In this document: positions 5,052-5,195 of the stretch, piece by piece
Layout: the number at the start of each line of letters is the position of its first letter
Numbering within the stretch: the first letter of the stretch is position 1
Assembly: GCA_031428675.1 (NCBI GenBank)
Contig: JANOYC010000066.1
Location: forward strand, 1-5,195
Direction: 5' to 3'
Origin: JANOYC01 sp031428675
Lineage (GTDB): Bacteria > Actinomycetota > Actinomycetes > Actinomycetales > Microbacteriaceae
Length of the DNA stretch: 5,195 nucleotides
The notes under the pieces: generated by a model
The model's input: only the letters and a program-made list of their open reading frames with translations
The model's database searches: none
What the model was told of the DNA's origin: nothing
Position numbers and translations under genes: made by a program

Positions 5052-5104
5052 ACCCGGATCGGTGGGCTCGATGATAAACGTCATGACTGCTCAATTGTAG
5101 GCGC
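5052..5104. other. Spacer between inverted-repeat arms
   Basis: This holds the only AT-rich stretch (about 5069-5099) in the non-coding right end. It contains the perfect 8-bp palindrome GTCATGAC (5080-5087), the palindrome CAATTG (5092-5097) and an ATGA/TCAT dyad (5071-5084). It could hold a promoter, an operator or nothing; no -35/-10 pair is convincing, and no protein-coding potential was seen. Confidence 0.3.
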
Positions 5105-5135
5105 GGGGGGGGGTGGGGTGCGGGGGGGGTGGGGC
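5105..5135 (+). other. Homopolymeric G tracts (G-quadruplex candidate)
   Basis: Runs of 9, 4, 8 and 4 G (5105-5113, 5115-5118, 5122-5129 and 5131-5134) are separated by only 1-3 bases, which is a canonical G-quadruplex pattern. The mirror copy is C-rich at 5025-5051. Such runs are prone to slippage. Confidence 0.8.
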
Positions 5136-5143
5136 GGTGCGTG

Positions 5144-5195
5144 CGAGAGTGCCCGTTTGGGACGAGAGGCGCCCGGCGCGCAATCCCTCTTGTCC
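5144..5195. repeat. REP-like element, copy 2, inverted, truncated by window end
   Basis: The 52 visible bases, starting CGAGAGTGCCCG, are the exact reverse complement of 4964-5015 of copy 1. About 16 bases are expected beyond the window to complete the 68-bp unit. Confidence 0.85.

Larger units (their letters stand above)
4964..5195. repeat. Long inverted repeat (about 87-bp arms), right arm truncated by window end
   Basis: The left arm at 4964-5051 and the reverse complement of 5109-5195 are identical apart from one base in a homopolymer (nine C at 5030-5038 against eight G at 5122-5129). Each arm holds part of the 68-bp REP-like element plus GC-only tracts. The spacer at about 5052-5108 is partly AT-rich. 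The arms probably extend further, since copy 1 has 16 more bases to its left. No ORF with a recognisable product lies inside. Confidence 0.93.

Noticed and set aside
4448..5100. Open frames across the right-hand non-coding region on both strands
   Set aside because: They are Arg/Gly/Pro-rich, run through glpQ or the inverted repeat, and show no domain or ribosome-binding site.
5088..5100. Promoter reading right from the AT-rich spacer of the inverted repeat
   Set aside because: No -35/-10 pair with proper spacing was found and no downstream gene is visible to support it.

Overview
The window is very GC-rich DNA that looks like an actinobacterium, most likely a member of the Microbacteriaceae. 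Supporting points are the strong G/C preference at third codon positions, a mycobacterial/actinobacterial-type GlpQ sequence, a Bax-inhibitor-1 protein with the long soluble N-terminal tail typical of actinobacterial members, and two divergent start codons with no Shine-Dalgarno sequence but a TANNNT hexamer 6-7 nt upstream (leaderless style). The family-level placement is inference.

Layout, left to right. (1) 1-195, minus: the N-terminal 65 codons of a PaiB-type FMN-binding negative transcriptional regulator, cut by the left edge. (2) 297-1751, minus: a 484-residue membrane-anchored surface protein with a signal peptide, two Pro/Thr-rich linkers, a carboxypeptidase-regulatory-like beta domain, a second putative beta domain and a C-terminal membrane anchor. 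(3) 1860-1903: a strong intrinsic terminator serving the minus-strand genes on its right. (4) 1921-2736, minus: a Bax inhibitor-1/YccA family protein. (5) 2801-3334, minus: a six-helix membrane protein of unknown role. (6) 3391-3657, minus: an 88-residue zinc-ribbon protein with one C-terminal membrane helix. (7) 3722-4918, plus: glycerophosphodiester phosphodiesterase (GlpQ type), divergent from (6). (8) 4919-5195: non-coding DNA dominated by a near-perfect inverted repeat of about 87 bp per arm, truncated by the right edge.

Genes 6, 5 and 4 are co-directional with short gaps and one terminator at the end, so they may form a small membrane-protein transcription unit. GlpQ, divergent from it, would release glycerol-3-phosphate from deacylated phospholipids. 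No biochemical pathway obviously links all the genes, and most of the gene content is ordinary actinobacterial housekeeping.

The unusual part is the density of repeats. Short tandem arrays occur in or at the ends of three of the six genes: an 18-19 bp triplication spanning the stop codon of the surface protein, a 14 bp triplication spanning the stop codon of the zinc-ribbon gene, a 33 bp triplication at the start of glpQ that duplicates the first catalytic-site strand, and a 15 bp six-copy G-rich minisatellite inside glpQ. The right end carries two oppositely oriented copies of a 68-bp quasi-palindromic (REP-like) element, separated by mirrored homopolymeric C/G tracts. The inverted pair resembles a REPIN or a long-TIR MITE and is the best candidate here for something undescribed.
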